From assembly GCA_036497945.1 (NCBI GenBank), contig DASXIN010000150.1, positions 1-64,000 on the forward strand: a DNA stretch of 64,000 bases. The letters run 5' to 3'. Origin of the DNA: RYN-230 sp036497945 (GTDB lineage Bacteria > Actinomycetota > Actinomycetes > Streptosporangiales > Streptosporangiaceae). This document shows, in pieces, positions 7,615 to 15,597 of the stretch (within the stretch, counting starts at the first letter, position 1; each line of letters opens with the position of its first letter). The translations under genes and the position numbers were made by a program. A model generated the notes under the pieces. The model was not told the origin of the DNA, did no database searches, and was given only the letters and a program-made list of their open reading frames with translations.

Positions 7615-8249
7615 GATGTCCTTCCCTCTGCGGAGTGATCTGCGGAAACAGTCCACCGCTCCGCGCAGCCGGGCCGCCCCACCCGCAGCGGGTGAAGCAG
7701 GCGGGCCCATAACAGGCTGATGAACTCGGCCTCGGTTTCCAGTGCGGCCTTGATCTGGCCGAGCACCAGCCCGGGCCCGGGCAGCGCCGCGTAGGTGGCT
7801 AGCACCGCGCTGCGGAAGCTCGGGCTCACGGCATCCCGGCCGAGTTGCTGGGTGATCCCGGCGTCGGTCAGGCAGCCGAGCAGCCCGCGGGCGCTGGCCG
7901 CTAGCCGCAGCCGGGTGCCGATGGCGGTCAGCCGCTGATGCACGGACAGGATGGCGGCGCACGCTTCCTCATCCAGGCTGGTCACCGCGCCGAGGTCGAG
8001 CACCACGGTGCCGACCGGGCAGCCACAGTGCAGCACCCGGCGGACGATCGCGTCGGCCAGCCTGCTGCCCTGGCAGCCCTCCAGCGAGCTGGTCACGGCC
8101 AGGCAGGTGAGCTGCGCCCGGTCCTGCCGCGTGCCGGCCCGGGCCTTGATCCGGCCGGAGATGACGGCTGAAGCACGGGCCGCCCGCTGGCTCAGCCCGC
8201 GGCCCGCCGCCTCCGGCGCGAGCAGCGGCATGATGTGCAGACGGCTCAT
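7344..8249 (-). CDS. STAS-domain protein (anti-sigma antagonist-like)
   Basis: The start MSRLHIMPLLAPEAAGRG leads into a STAS domain at roughly residues 46-130: LTCLAVTSSLEG, then VVLDLGAVTSLDEEACAAIL, in which the Asp-Leu strand and the following Ser/Asp-containing loop sit where SpoIIAA-like proteins are phosphorylated. Such proteins switch sigma factors or kinases by partner exchange. The recognisable protein ends near 7640, but no stop occurs in this frame until 7344, so it overlaps DUF1269 by 271 bases. Either the tail is real but meaningless, or a frameshift removed the stop. A dyad copy lies 110 bases upstream. Confidence 0.6.
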   Translation of the reverse strand: MSRLHIMPLLAPEAAGRGLSQRAARASAVISGRIKARAGTRQDRAQLTCLAVTSSLEGCQGSRLADAIVRRVLHCGCPVGTVVLDLGAVTSLDEEACAAILSVHQRLTAIGTRLRLAASARGLLGCLTDAGITQQLGRDAVSPSFRSAVLATYAALPGPGLVLGQIKAALETEAEFISLLWARLLHPLRVGRPGCAERWTVSADHSAEGRTSWLTSLPLATPTRGQPRWRPTRPVGWPGISSSSPTPSRSSSATKRASSTCTPAIIRWVPGRPGGCSGGCCSACCSSSRSSAWPLARAWAR

Positions 8250-8359
8250 CTCAGCGGGCCTCCCGGACCGGTCGGGTACCAGCGGCCGCCAGCCCCGCAT
8301 CCGGGACTGGCCTCGGGGGTGGCCGCTATCCAGCCTCGCCGGGTGCGAGCCGCCGCGCA

Positions 8360-8376
8360 TCACCCAGACCGGGCGA
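8360..8376. promoter_or_regulatory. dyad copy 4, TCACCC-AGACC-GGGCGA
   Basis: One mismatch to consensus. It lies in the gap between the GH15 stop and the STAS gene, upstream of the latter. Confidence 0.4.
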
Positions 8377-8387
8377 ATACGCGCCGA

Positions 8388-10151
8388 TTAATCCATGCTC
8401 AACGCCCGTGCCGTGCTGATCAGTTCGATGTGCGCGGCCGCCAGTGGATGATTGCCCGCGAACCGTCTGCGCAACGGGTCGTAGCCCTCGGCTAGCAACC
8501 CGACGTCGTTACGCAGTTCGAGCAGGGCGGTGAAGAGCTGCCGGGCCTGCGCCTGCCGCCCGGCCGCGGCCAGGCAGCGGGCCAGCCAGAACGAGCCGGG
8601 CAGGTAGCCCACCGCACTCGGCGGCAGCCCGTCGGCGTCGCTCGGGCCCTGGGCCTGGTAGCGCAGCAGCACGCCGCTGTCGTCCAGGTCCCGGCCGATG
8701 GCCTCGATGGTGCCGGTCAGCCGCGGGTCGTCGGCGGCCAGGAATCCGAGCAGCGGCAACTGCAACAACGCAGCGTCCACCGATGCGGCGCCGTACCGCT
8801 GGGTGAAGCTGCTCCGCTCCGGGTCGAAGCCCCGGTCCAGTATGTCGGCGTGGATCTGAGCACGAAGCCGGCGCCAGCGGCCGGCCGGTTCCGGATCGCC
8901 GAACCGGTCGATCATTGTCACCGCCGCGTCCGCGGCGGCCCAGGCCATGGCCTTGCTGTGCACGAAGTGCCGGGGCGGGGCGCGTATCTCCCAGATGCCG
9001 GCATCCGGCCGCTGCCAGCGCGCCTGCAAGAAGGAGAGCAGGTCGGCCGGCTGGCCGGGGCCGGGGACGCCGGGCAGGCCGGCCGCCCGGGCCGCCAGCC
9101 GGGCGCGCAGCAGGTAGCCGAACGTGGCCAGTTCGGTCCGGGCCGCTGCGGCGTTGCCGATCCGCACCGGCTGGGCCCCCTGATAGCCGGGCAGCCAGTC
9201 GGCGTCCAGTTCCGGAATGCGCCGCTCGCCGGCCACCCGGTACACCGGCTGCGCTTGGGCCGCCGGGCCGGTCACCGCGTGGGTGAGCCAGTCCATCAGA
9301 CGGCTGGCTTCGTGGTCGGCCCCGGTGGCCAGGAACGCGTCCAGCCCGGCGGCCGCGTCGCGAATCCAGCAGTACCGGTAGTCCCAGTTGCGCACCCCGG
9401 CGGGCTGCTGCGGCAGCGAAGTGGTGGGCGCGGACAGCAGGCCACCGGTGGGCTGGTAGCTCAGTGCCTTGATGGTGATCAGCGAGCGGGTCACCGCGTC
9501 CCGCCATTCGCCGCCGCAGCGCAGGCCGGCTACCCAGGCCTGCCACCAGCGCGCGGTCTGCGCGGCCAGTGGGCCGGCCGCGGGCTGGTCCGGGGCGGGC
9601 CGGTGCGCCGGGCGCCAGACGGCGGCCACCGGCACCTGGTCGCCGCCCGCGACGCTGAACCGTGCCTGCACCGACCCGCCGTCGGTGCCCACCGGGACCG
9701 GGCTGAACAGCCACAGCGTGTGCGCGCCGCCGGTGATCTGGGTGACGCCGCCATGCCGCCGCACCCGGGGCGTGGTCAGCCCGTACTCGAACCGTGGGGC
9801 CAGCGTCATCCGCATGTCGACCCGGCCGGTCACCCCCTCGACCAGCCGGATCAGCACCGGATCAGTGCCGCGCACCGGCATGCAGTCGGCCAGCCGCACG
9901 GTGCCTGAGGCGGTGGTGAACTCGGTCTCCAGCACCAGGGTGCCGGGCAGGTACCGGCGCCGGACACGGCTGATGCCGCTGGCCGGGGCGATCTGCCAGT
10001 GGCCGTTCCGTTCGTCGCCGAGCAGCGCGGCGAAGCAGGCTTCGGAATCGAACCGGGGCAGGCACAGCCAGTCGATGGAGCCGTCGCGGCTGACCAGCGC
10101 GGCCGTGTGCAGGTCACCGACGAGCGCGTAGTCTTCAATCGGCGACGGCAT
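8388..10151 (-). CDS. glycoside hydrolase family 15 protein (glucoamylase/trehalase-like)
   Basis: A 587-residue enzyme of normal GH15 length. The N-terminal domain starts DYALVGDLHTAALVSRDGSI and continues with DWLCLPRFDS, the usual opening of bacterial GH15 proteins. The catalytic (alpha/alpha)6 domain shows NWDYRYCWIRDAA (255-267) and PDAGIWE (382-388), where the Glu is the expected catalytic acid/base, then HFVHSKAMAWAA. GH15 enzymes release glucose from alpha-glucans, and several actinobacterial ones are trehalases; the substrate cannot be decided here. The protein is cytoplasmic, with no signal peptide. The ATG faces the DUF2252 gene across a spacer holding a dyad. A truncated paralogue lies at 18163. 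Confidence 0.88.
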   Translation of the reverse strand: MPSPIEDYALVGDLHTAALVSRDGSIDWLCLPRFDSEACFAALLGDERNGHWQIAPASGISRVRRRYLPGTLVLETEFTTASGTVRLADCMPVRGTDPVLIRLVEGVTGRVDMRMTLAPRFEYGLTTPRVRRHGGVTQITGGAHTLWLFSPVPVGTDGGSVQARFSVAGGDQVPVAAVWRPAHRPAPDQPAAGPLAAQTARWWQAWVAGLRCGGEWRDAVTRSLITIKALSYQPTGGLLSAPTTSLPQQPAGVRNWDYRYCWIRDAAAGLDAFLATGADHEASRLMDWLTHAVTGPAAQAQPVYRVAGERRIPELDADWLPGYQGAQPVRIGNAAAARTELATFGYLLRARLAARAAGLPGVPGPGQPADLLSFLQARWQRPDAGIWEIRAPPRHFVHSKAMAWAAADAAVTMIDRFGDPEPAGRWRRLRAQIHADILDRGFDPERSSFTQRYGAASVDAALLQLPLLGFLAADDPRLTGTIEAIGRDLDDSGVLLRYQAQGPSDADGLPPSAVGYLPGSFWLARCLAAAGRQAQARQLFTALLELRNDVGLLAEGYDPLRRRFAGNHPLAAAHIELISTARALSMD

Positions 10152-10221
10152 TGCGCAGGCCTCCGGTGTCCGCTGGCGAAGGCTGTTCGCGCCAGGCTGG
10201 CTGGCCGGGCGCTGATCGTCG

Positions 10222-10238
10222 TCATCCCCCACGGGTGA
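10222..10238. promoter_or_regulatory. dyad copy 5, TCATCC-CCCAC-GGGTGA
   Basis: One mismatch to consensus. It lies in the divergent spacer between GH15 (70 bases from its ATG) and DUF2252 (87 bases from its ATG), so one site could serve both. Confidence 0.55.
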
Positions 10239-10325
10239 CGCGCGGGCCGCTGGGGCGGGTAAGTGTGGGTGCGAAGCGGACGTCGGCCCTGCCCGGGATA
10301 TGCCCGCGAGGGAGGTAAGAAGCTG

Positions 10326-12341
10326 ATGACAGAGCCAGCAAAGCCGTCCACGCCGGCCAAGAAGACCGGATCGGCGCGCCAGGGCACCAAGACCACCGCG
10401 AGCCGCAGCACCGGCACCGCGAGCCGCAGCAGGACGAGCCGCAGCGCCAGCTCCGCGAGCCGCAGCAGCACGGCCAGCGGGGGTAGCAGCCCGGCCAGCC
10501 GCGGCACCGCGAGCAAGAGCACGGCGGCCGGGACCGGCAGCGGCAGCGCCGCCAGCCGGAGCAGCACGGCCAGCCGCAGCACGACCGCCGGCCGGGCCAG
10601 CACGCCAGGCCGCAGCACCACCGCGAGCCGCAGCACGACCGCCGGCCGGGCCAGCACGCCAAGCCGCAGCACCACCGCCGGCCGGAGCAGCACGGCCAGC
10701 CGCAGCACGGCCGCGGGCCGCAGCACGGCCGCCAGCGGCAGCAGCACGGCCAGTCGTAGCACCAGGTCCAGGAGCACCGCGGCCAGGACGCCGGCCAAGC
10801 CTGCCGGGACCGGCCCCGCCGCCCGCAAGTCGGCCGGCAACGGGTCCGTGGCCGCTACCCGGGCGCCGAGCGGCGTGCCGGCCGGGGCGGTCAGGGCCGT
10901 GGTCTTCGCCCGCAGCGAAACGACCGGCCTGGAGAAGCCGCCGCGCCGGCTGAGCCCGGACGAGCGCCGGGTTCGCGGCAAGGCCGCCCGGGCCGAGGTG
11001 CCGCGGGAAAGTCATGCGACCTGGTCGCCGCCGGCTGACCGGCCCGACCCGGTGGCCCTGCTGGCGGGGCAGGGCAAGTCCCGGGTCGCGGACCTGGTCC
11101 CGGTCCGGTACGGCCGGATGATGGAGACCCCGTTCACCTACTACCGCGGCGCCGCGCTGCCGATGGCCAGCGACCTGGCGCACACCCCGTCCACCGGGCT
11201 CATCGTGCAGGCCTGCGGGGACGCGCACCTGTCCAACTTTGGGGTGTTCGGCTCGGCGGAACGCAAGCTCGTGTTCGACGTGAACGACTTCGATGAGACG
11301 CTGCCCGCGCCGTTGGAATGGGACGTCAAGCGGCTGGCCGCCAGCCTGGAGGTGGCCGCCCGGGAGAGCAGCTTCAGCGACAAGGAGCGCAAGAAGATCC
11401 TGCTGGCCACGGCGGCCCGGTACCGGATGGCGATGCGGCAGTTCGCGGGCATGGGCGACCTCGACGTCTGGTACGCCATGGTCGACGTCGACGACCTGCG
11501 CACCCAGTTCGGCGGGCTGCTGAAGCAGGGCCAGCGGACAGCGCTGGAGAAGGGGGTGGCCAAGGCGCGAACCCGGGACAGCATGCAGGAGCTGCGCAAG
11601 CTGACCCGGATCGAGGACGGGCGGCCGCAGATCGTCCCCGACCCGCCGGTCATCGTGCCGCTGCGCGATCTGCTCGGTGAGGAGCACAAGGGCCTGGACA
11701 TCGAGTCGCTGCTGCGCGACCTCATCGGCGAGTACCGGCGGACGCTCCAGCCGGACCGCCGGGTGCTGCTCGAGCAGTACGACTTCGCCGACATGGCCCG
11801 CAAGGTGGTCGGGGTGGGCAGCGTCGGGACCCGCTGCTGGATCGTCCTGATGCTCGGGCGTGACGGGGACGACCCGCTGTTCCTTCAGGTCAAGGAGGCA
11901 GAGGAGTCCGTGCTCTGTGCCTACGCCGGGACCAGCACGTACGCCAACGAGGGCGAGCGGGTGGTGAACGGACAGCGCCTGATGCAGGCCACCAGCGACA
12001 TTTTCCTCGGCTGGCAGCGGAACCCGATCGGGCTGGACGACGGCCGGTCCCATGACTTCTATGTCCGGCAGCTGCGGGACTGGAAGCTCTCGCTCGACAT
12101 CGGGACGATGATCCCGCGCGGCATGCGGCTGTACGGCGAGCTGTGCGGGTTCACCCTGGCCCGGGCGCACGCCCGGTCCGGCGACGAGATCGCCATCGCC
12201 TCCTACCTGGGCAACTCGGTGGCGTTCGACAACGCCATCGCGGAGTTCGCGGCCGCCTACGCGGACCAGAACGCGCGCGACTTCCAGGCGTTCACCGGCG
12301 CGATCGCGTCCGGGCGGCTGGACGCGGAGCGCGGCGTGTAG
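10326..12341 (+). CDS. DUF2252 family protein with Ser/Arg-rich N-terminal extension
   Basis: A 671-residue protein. The C-terminal 480 residues form a complete DUF2252 domain, a kinase-like fold of unknown substrate: VRYGRMMETPFTYYRGAA, then VQACGDAHLSNFGVFGS, VFDVNDFDETLPAPLEWD and later DFYVRQLRDWK. The GDxHxxN and DxxD patterns resemble the catalytic loop and metal site of aminoglycoside-phosphotransferase-like kinases. The first 180 or so residues are a low-complexity basic tail built from SRST, TAGR and ASRS units, including an 18-residue tandem duplication. This is unusual, since most members lack such a tail. ATG 10326 follows GGGAGGTAAGAAGCTG. Confidence 0.85.
   Translation: MTEPAKPSTPAKKTGSARQGTKTTASRSTGTASRSRTSRSASSASRSSTASGGSSPASRGTASKSTAAGTGSGSAASRSSTASRSTTAGRASTPGRSTTASRSTTAGRASTPSRSTTAGRSSTASRSTAAGRSTAASGSSTASRSTRSRSTAARTPAKPAGTGPAARKSAGNGSVAATRAPSGVPAGAVRAVVFARSETTGLEKPPRRLSPDERRVRGKAARAEVPRESHATWSPPADRPDPVALLAGQGKSRVADLVPVRYGRMMETPFTYYRGAALPMASDLAHTPSTGLIVQACGDAHLSNFGVFGSAERKLVFDVNDFDETLPAPLEWDVKRLAASLEVAARESSFSDKERKKILLATAARYRMAMRQFAGMGDLDVWYAMVDVDDLRTQFGGLLKQGQRTALEKGVAKARTRDSMQELRKLTRIEDGRPQIVPDPPVIVPLRDLLGEEHKGLDIESLLRDLIGEYRRTLQPDRRVLLEQYDFADMARKVVGVGSVGTRCWIVLMLGRDGDDPLFLQVKEAEESVLCAYAGTSTYANEGERVVNGQRLMQATSDIFLGWQRNPIGLDDGRSHDFYVRQLRDWKLSLDIGTMIPRGMRLYGELCGFTLARAHARSGDEIAIASYLGNSVAFDNAIAEFAAAYADQNARDFQAFTGAIASGRLDAERGV
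10572..10679 (+). repeat. 54-bp tandem duplication inside the DUF2252 gene
   Basis: Two 54-bp units (10572-10625 and 10626-10679), differing at only about two positions, encode SRSTTAGRASTPGRSTTA and SRSTTAGRASTPSRSTTA. They lie in the basic N-terminal tail. The near-identity at DNA level points to a recent duplication. Confidence 0.8.
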
Positions 12342-12372
12342 CTGGCCCGGCGGCAGGTAGCGGGAGCCTAGC

Positions 12373-13341
12373 TTGCTGCATGTGCGAGTGGTGAGCCCGG
12401 CCGAGCTGACCGGGCGGGTGGTGACCGAGCTCAGCGAGCACCCCGGCGTGCGCAACCTGGTGGTGCTGCCCGGCGCGGCCCGGCGCCCGGACGGTGACGC
12501 GGTGCAGTTCGACCTGCTCAACGCCAGCGCGAATCCGGTGCTGCACCAGTTGCGCCGTCTCGCGCTGGACGGTGTCGGGTCGGTCTCCGTCGCCCAGGTG
12601 AGCGTCGTGCTGGACGGGCCATCCAGTCCGGCCGACGAGCGGCGGTATGCGCGGCGCGAGCGGGTGCCAGTGTGGGAGATCGTTGAGGGTATCGTCCGGG
12701 CCAACGCCAGCTACCCGCCCAGCTTCTACCTGCTGCTGATCATTGCCGGCCTGATTGCCGCGGTGGGCATCCTGACCAACTCGCAGATCCTGATCGTCGG
12801 GGCCATGGTGGTCGGCCCGGAATATTTCGCGATCATCGCGGCAGCGCTCGGCTTGACCACCATGGACCGCGGCAGGCGGGACTGGACCGCGGTCCGGGTC
12901 TCACTCGCCGCGCTGTGGTACGGCTTCCTGGCCGCGATCACGGTGACGCTGCTGTTCGGTCTGGCCGTCCGCGGGGCCGGCCAGGTGCCTTCCTCCTACT
13001 CCCACGGCGTCCGGCCGGTGGCGGAACTGATCAACTCGCCGAGCATCTACTCGGTCATCGTCGCCGTGCTGGCCGGGCTGGTCGGCGTGGTGTCGCTGAC
13101 CGAGTCCCGGACCAACGCGCTGATCGGGGTGTTCATCTCGGTCACCACGATCCCGGCGGCCGCGTCCACCGGGCTGTCGCTCGCGTTCGCGAACTGGCAC
13201 GATGCCCGGGGCTCAGTCGAGCAACTGCTGCTGAACGTCGTCCTGCTGATCGTGGTCGGCGCGGCCGGGCTGAGCACTCAGCGGTTCATCTGGAGCCGGA
13301 TGGCCCCGCAGCCCGAGGTCACAGAATCGCGATCGGATTGA
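12373..13341 (+). CDS. DUF389 family membrane protein
   Basis: A 322-residue protein. Residues 1-85 form a cytoplasmic ferredoxin-like domain (LHVRVVSPAELTGRVV). It is followed by about six membrane helices with the family pattern NSQILIVGAMVVGPEYFAI near the first pair and SLTESRTNALIGVFISVTTIPAAAS near the fourth. DUF389 proteins are widespread and of unknown transport function. A TTG start at 12373 fits the family N-terminus and is preceded by GGGAG. Its end overlaps the convergent cyclase gene by 23 bases. Confidence 0.85.
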   Translation: MLHVRVVSPAELTGRVVTELSEHPGVRNLVVLPGAARRPDGDAVQFDLLNASANPVLHQLRRLALDGVGSVSVAQVSVVLDGPSSPADERRYARRERVPVWEIVEGIVRANASYPPSFYLLLIIAGLIAAVGILTNSQILIVGAMVVGPEYFAIIAAALGLTTMDRGRRDWTAVRVSLAALWYGFLAAITVTLLFGLAVRGAGQVPSSYSHGVRPVAELINSPSIYSVIVAVLAGLVGVVSLTESRTNALIGVFISVTTIPAAASTGLSLAFANWHDARGSVEQLLLNVVLLIVVGAAGLSTQRFIWSRMAPQPEVTESRSD

Positions 13342-14230
13342 CCGGGGAGCCGGTGCCCCCGCGCAGTCGCAGCGGGGCGATGACGCACATGAATGACCAC
13401 CGGCCGGCCTGCTCGCAGGTCGGCACCAGTTCGGCGAACTCCAGGTAGTCGAGCAGGTGCACGCCCAGCGCGTTGATGGCCAGCACGTGCACCGGGAAGT
13501 CCACCTGGTCCGCGGCGTCGCCCGCGCTGTCGTTGTTGCTGTCGCTGCCGAGCACCGCGACCTGCCGCTCGGCGACGAACTCCATCGCGGCCGGGTGCAG
13601 CCCGGCCCGCTGGCTGGCCGCGTCCCAGGGGCCCAGCTGGCTGCGCCGCAGCCGGTGCCCGACCCGGACGAACAGCAGGTCACCGCGGCGCACCTGGACC
13701 TGCTGCGCGTGCTCGGCGGCGATCAGGTCGTCCGCGGTCACGTGGTCGCCCATCTCCAGCCAGGGCACCCCACGCAGCCGCGGGATGTCCAGCAGCACGC
13801 CGCGCCCGGTGATGCCGTCCTTGGCCACCTCGACGGACAGTTCCACCGCCCCGTCCCGGGTCACGGTGTCGGCCGGCACCCCGTTGTACAGGTGGCCGTC
13901 ATACATGACGTGGCACAGCGCGTCCAGGTGGGTGTCCGCGTTGCCGTGCACGTTCATCTCCAGCCGGTCGGTGGCGAAGGCCAGCCCGGCCGGTGGCGCG
14001 TCCTGCGCGGTACCGGTCATCTGGTGCAGGGCCGGGTCCGGGTTGTCCGGGGTGACCCGGGAGACCACCGGGGCGGCCAGGCTCACCGGGCGGCCCAGCC
14101 GGACCTCGGCGGCCGCGGCGCGCACCTCGGCCGGGGTGATGTAGTTGAGCGCGCCCCGCCGGTCCTGCGGCGGCCAGGGCAGCTGTCCGCGCAGCCGCTC
14201 ATACAGCTCCCGGAAGCTGGCCTCGGTCAT
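13319..14230 (-). CDS. cyclase family protein (kynurenine formamidase-like metal hydrolase)
   Basis: A 303-residue metal-dependent hydrolase of the cyclase family (KynB-like). The metal motif is HGNADTHLDALCH, matching the family HGTHxDxPxH-type site, with a later SDSNNDSAG and DFPVHVLAINALGVHLLDY. Members hydrolyse N-formyl-kynurenine, isatin or other amides; this one belongs to the long clade acting on unknown substrates. I chose MTEASFRELY (14230) over the frame opening at 14266, because the promoter shared with the divergent dehydrogenase gene should lie between 14231 and 14279. The two may act in one catabolic step series, but this is inference. Confidence 0.8.
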   Translation of the reverse strand: MTEASFRELYERLRGQLPWPPQDRRGALNYITPAEVRAAAAEVRLGRPVSLAAPVVSRVTPDNPDPALHQMTGTAQDAPPAGLAFATDRLEMNVHGNADTHLDALCHVMYDGHLYNGVPADTVTRDGAVELSVEVAKDGITGRGVLLDIPRLRGVPWLEMGDHVTADDLIAAEHAQQVQVRRGDLLFVRVGHRLRRSQLGPWDAASQRAGLHPAAMEFVAERQVAVLGSDSNNDSAGDAADQVDFPVHVLAINALGVHLLDYLEFAELVPTCEQAGRWSFMCVIAPLRLRGGTGSPVNPIAIL

Positions 14231-14238
14231 GGCTGCGG

Positions 14239-14246
14239 TAGATCTA
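14239..14246. promoter_or_regulatory. short palindrome in a divergent promoter
   Basis: TAGATCTA lies in the 49-base spacer between the divergent cyclase and dehydrogenase genes. It contains TAnnnT-like -10 candidates for both directions. This is a weak but well-placed signal. Confidence 0.3.
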
Positions 14247-14279
14247 GAGTGCATCGACACCTCCACGGAAAGAGGCCCG

Positions 14280-15275
14280 ATGGCCCCGGAACGGCTGGTA
14301 GCGGTGAGCTACCCGGTTGACGGTGAACTCACCGCGGTGAACACCGACGTGCTGGGCGACAGCGCCACGGTGCGCTTCCTGTCCGGGCTGGACCAGGACG
14401 CGCAACTGGCCGTGCTGGGCCAGGCCAGCGCGCTGATCGGCTGGCAGCTCAGCCGCGAACTGCCGGCCGGCGGCCTGGCCCGCGCGCCCGGGCTGGCCTT
14501 CCTCCAGCTGCTGTCGGCCGGGCTGGACAGCGTGGACTTCGGCGCCATCCCGGCCAGCGTCACCGTGGCCGGCAACGTCGGCGCGTACGCGGACCCGATC
14601 GCCGAGCACGTGCTGGCCATGACACTCAGCCTGGCCAAGCACCTGCCAGCCGAGCACGCGGCGCTGGCCCGCGGCCAGTTCGACCGGCCGGCCCATTCCC
14701 GCACCTTGCACGGCGCGGTGTGCGGGATCCTCGGCTTCGGCGGCATCGGCCAGGCCACCGCGCGGCTGATGCGCGCGTTCGGCGCCCGCGTCCACGCGGT
14801 GAACAGCTCCGGCCGGACCACGGGGCCGGCCGACTGGGTCGGCACCCTGGCCGACCTGGACCAGGTGCTGGCCGCGGCGGATGTGCTGGTCATCTCGCTG
14901 CCGCTGACCACCGGCACCCGTGGGCTGATCGGGGCGCGGGAACTGGCCCTGATGAAACCGGATGCCATCCTGGTCAACGTGGCCCGCGGCGCCCTCGTGT
15001 CCGAGCAGGCGCTGTATCAGCACCTGGCGGCCAACCCGGGATTCTCCGCGGGCGTCGACGCCTGGTGGGACGAGCCGCGAGGCGGGGGCAGGTTCCATAC
15101 CAACTACCCCTTCTTCGAGTTGCCCAACGTGCTGGGCTCCCCGCACAACTCCGGGGATGTGCCCGGCATCGAGGAACTCGCCGCGCGCCGGGCGGCGGAG
15201 AACGTGCGCCGGTTCCTGCGCGGCGAGCCGGTCACCGGGGTGGCCCGCCGGGCCGACTACACCGGCTTGCGCTGA
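14280..15275 (+). CDS. D-isomer-specific 2-hydroxyacid dehydrogenase
   Basis: A 331-residue NAD(P)-dependent oxidoreductase. The cofactor fold is marked by ILGFGGIGQATARLMRAFGARV. Catalytic residues are in the usual order: Arg in VNVARGALVSE, Glu in DEPRGG (family xxPLP region diverged), and His in GSPHNSGD. The N-terminal substrate domain is short and divergent (IGWQLSRELP). It interconverts a 2-hydroxy acid and a 2-oxo acid; the exact substrate is unknown. GGAAAGAGG precedes ATG 14280. Its stop overlaps the convergent FAD-oxidoreductase remnant by 19 bases. Confidence 0.85.
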   Translation: MAPERLVAVSYPVDGELTAVNTDVLGDSATVRFLSGLDQDAQLAVLGQASALIGWQLSRELPAGGLARAPGLAFLQLLSAGLDSVDFGAIPASVTVAGNVGAYADPIAEHVLAMTLSLAKHLPAEHAALARGQFDRPAHSRTLHGAVCGILGFGGIGQATARLMRAFGARVHAVNSSGRTTGPADWVGTLADLDQVLAAADVLVISLPLTTGTRGLIGARELALMKPDAILVNVARGALVSEQALYQHLAANPGFSAGVDAWWDEPRGGGRFHTNYPFFELPNVLGSPHNSGDVPGIEELAARRAAENVRRFLRGEPVTGVARRADYTGLR

Positions 15276-15580
15276 GGATCCGGGGCCGATCCGCCCACCG
15301 CGTACACGTCGGCCACCCGGCCCACCTCCCCGCTGGTCAGCGTGCGTTCCCGGCGCAGGCCCCTGGTAAACGCGAACCCGTCGTAGCCGAACTCGATGAC
15401 CTCACCCAGCGGCCGCTGGGCCTGCACCGTGCGGGCTGCCGGGTCGATGCCGATCACCTCGGCCAGCACGCACTCCGCGTGGTGGTGCCGCTTGAGGATC
15501 TGGCGCAGCGACCGGGCGGCGAACAGCCCGGCGAACCCGCCACCCACGATCACCACCCGGCGGCGGCCCCGATCTGCCAT
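15257..15580 (-). pseudogene. internally deleted NDH-2-like FAD oxidoreductase remnant
   Basis: This 107-residue frame opens with an intact FAD-binding motif, VVIVGGGFAGLFAARSL, then jumps directly to RHHHAECVLAEVIGIDP and IEFGYDGF. In type II NADH dehydrogenases those segments are separated by about 70-80 residues, and the protein continues for 300 more. The start codon is kept and the frame stays open, so it is an in-frame deletion followed by a truncation. It cannot be a working dehydrogenase, since the NADH-binding domain is gone. It sits directly upstream of zwf-like on the same strand. Confidence 0.7.
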
Positions 15581-15597
15581 CGTCCCCCCTCCGCGGC

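Noticed and set aside
10550..10800. Repeat array that could be mistaken for a CRISPR.
   Set aside because: The repeats are in frame, code for the Ser/Arg tail of DUF2252, vary in spacing and have no unique spacers. No CRISPR array or cas gene was seen in the window.
8388..12704. A 1438-codon open frame on the minus strand spanning GH15 and the whole DUF2252 gene.
   Set aside because: Only the GH15 part (to 10151) is real; the rest is the antisense shadow of DUF2252, caused by the high GC content and low-complexity tail.
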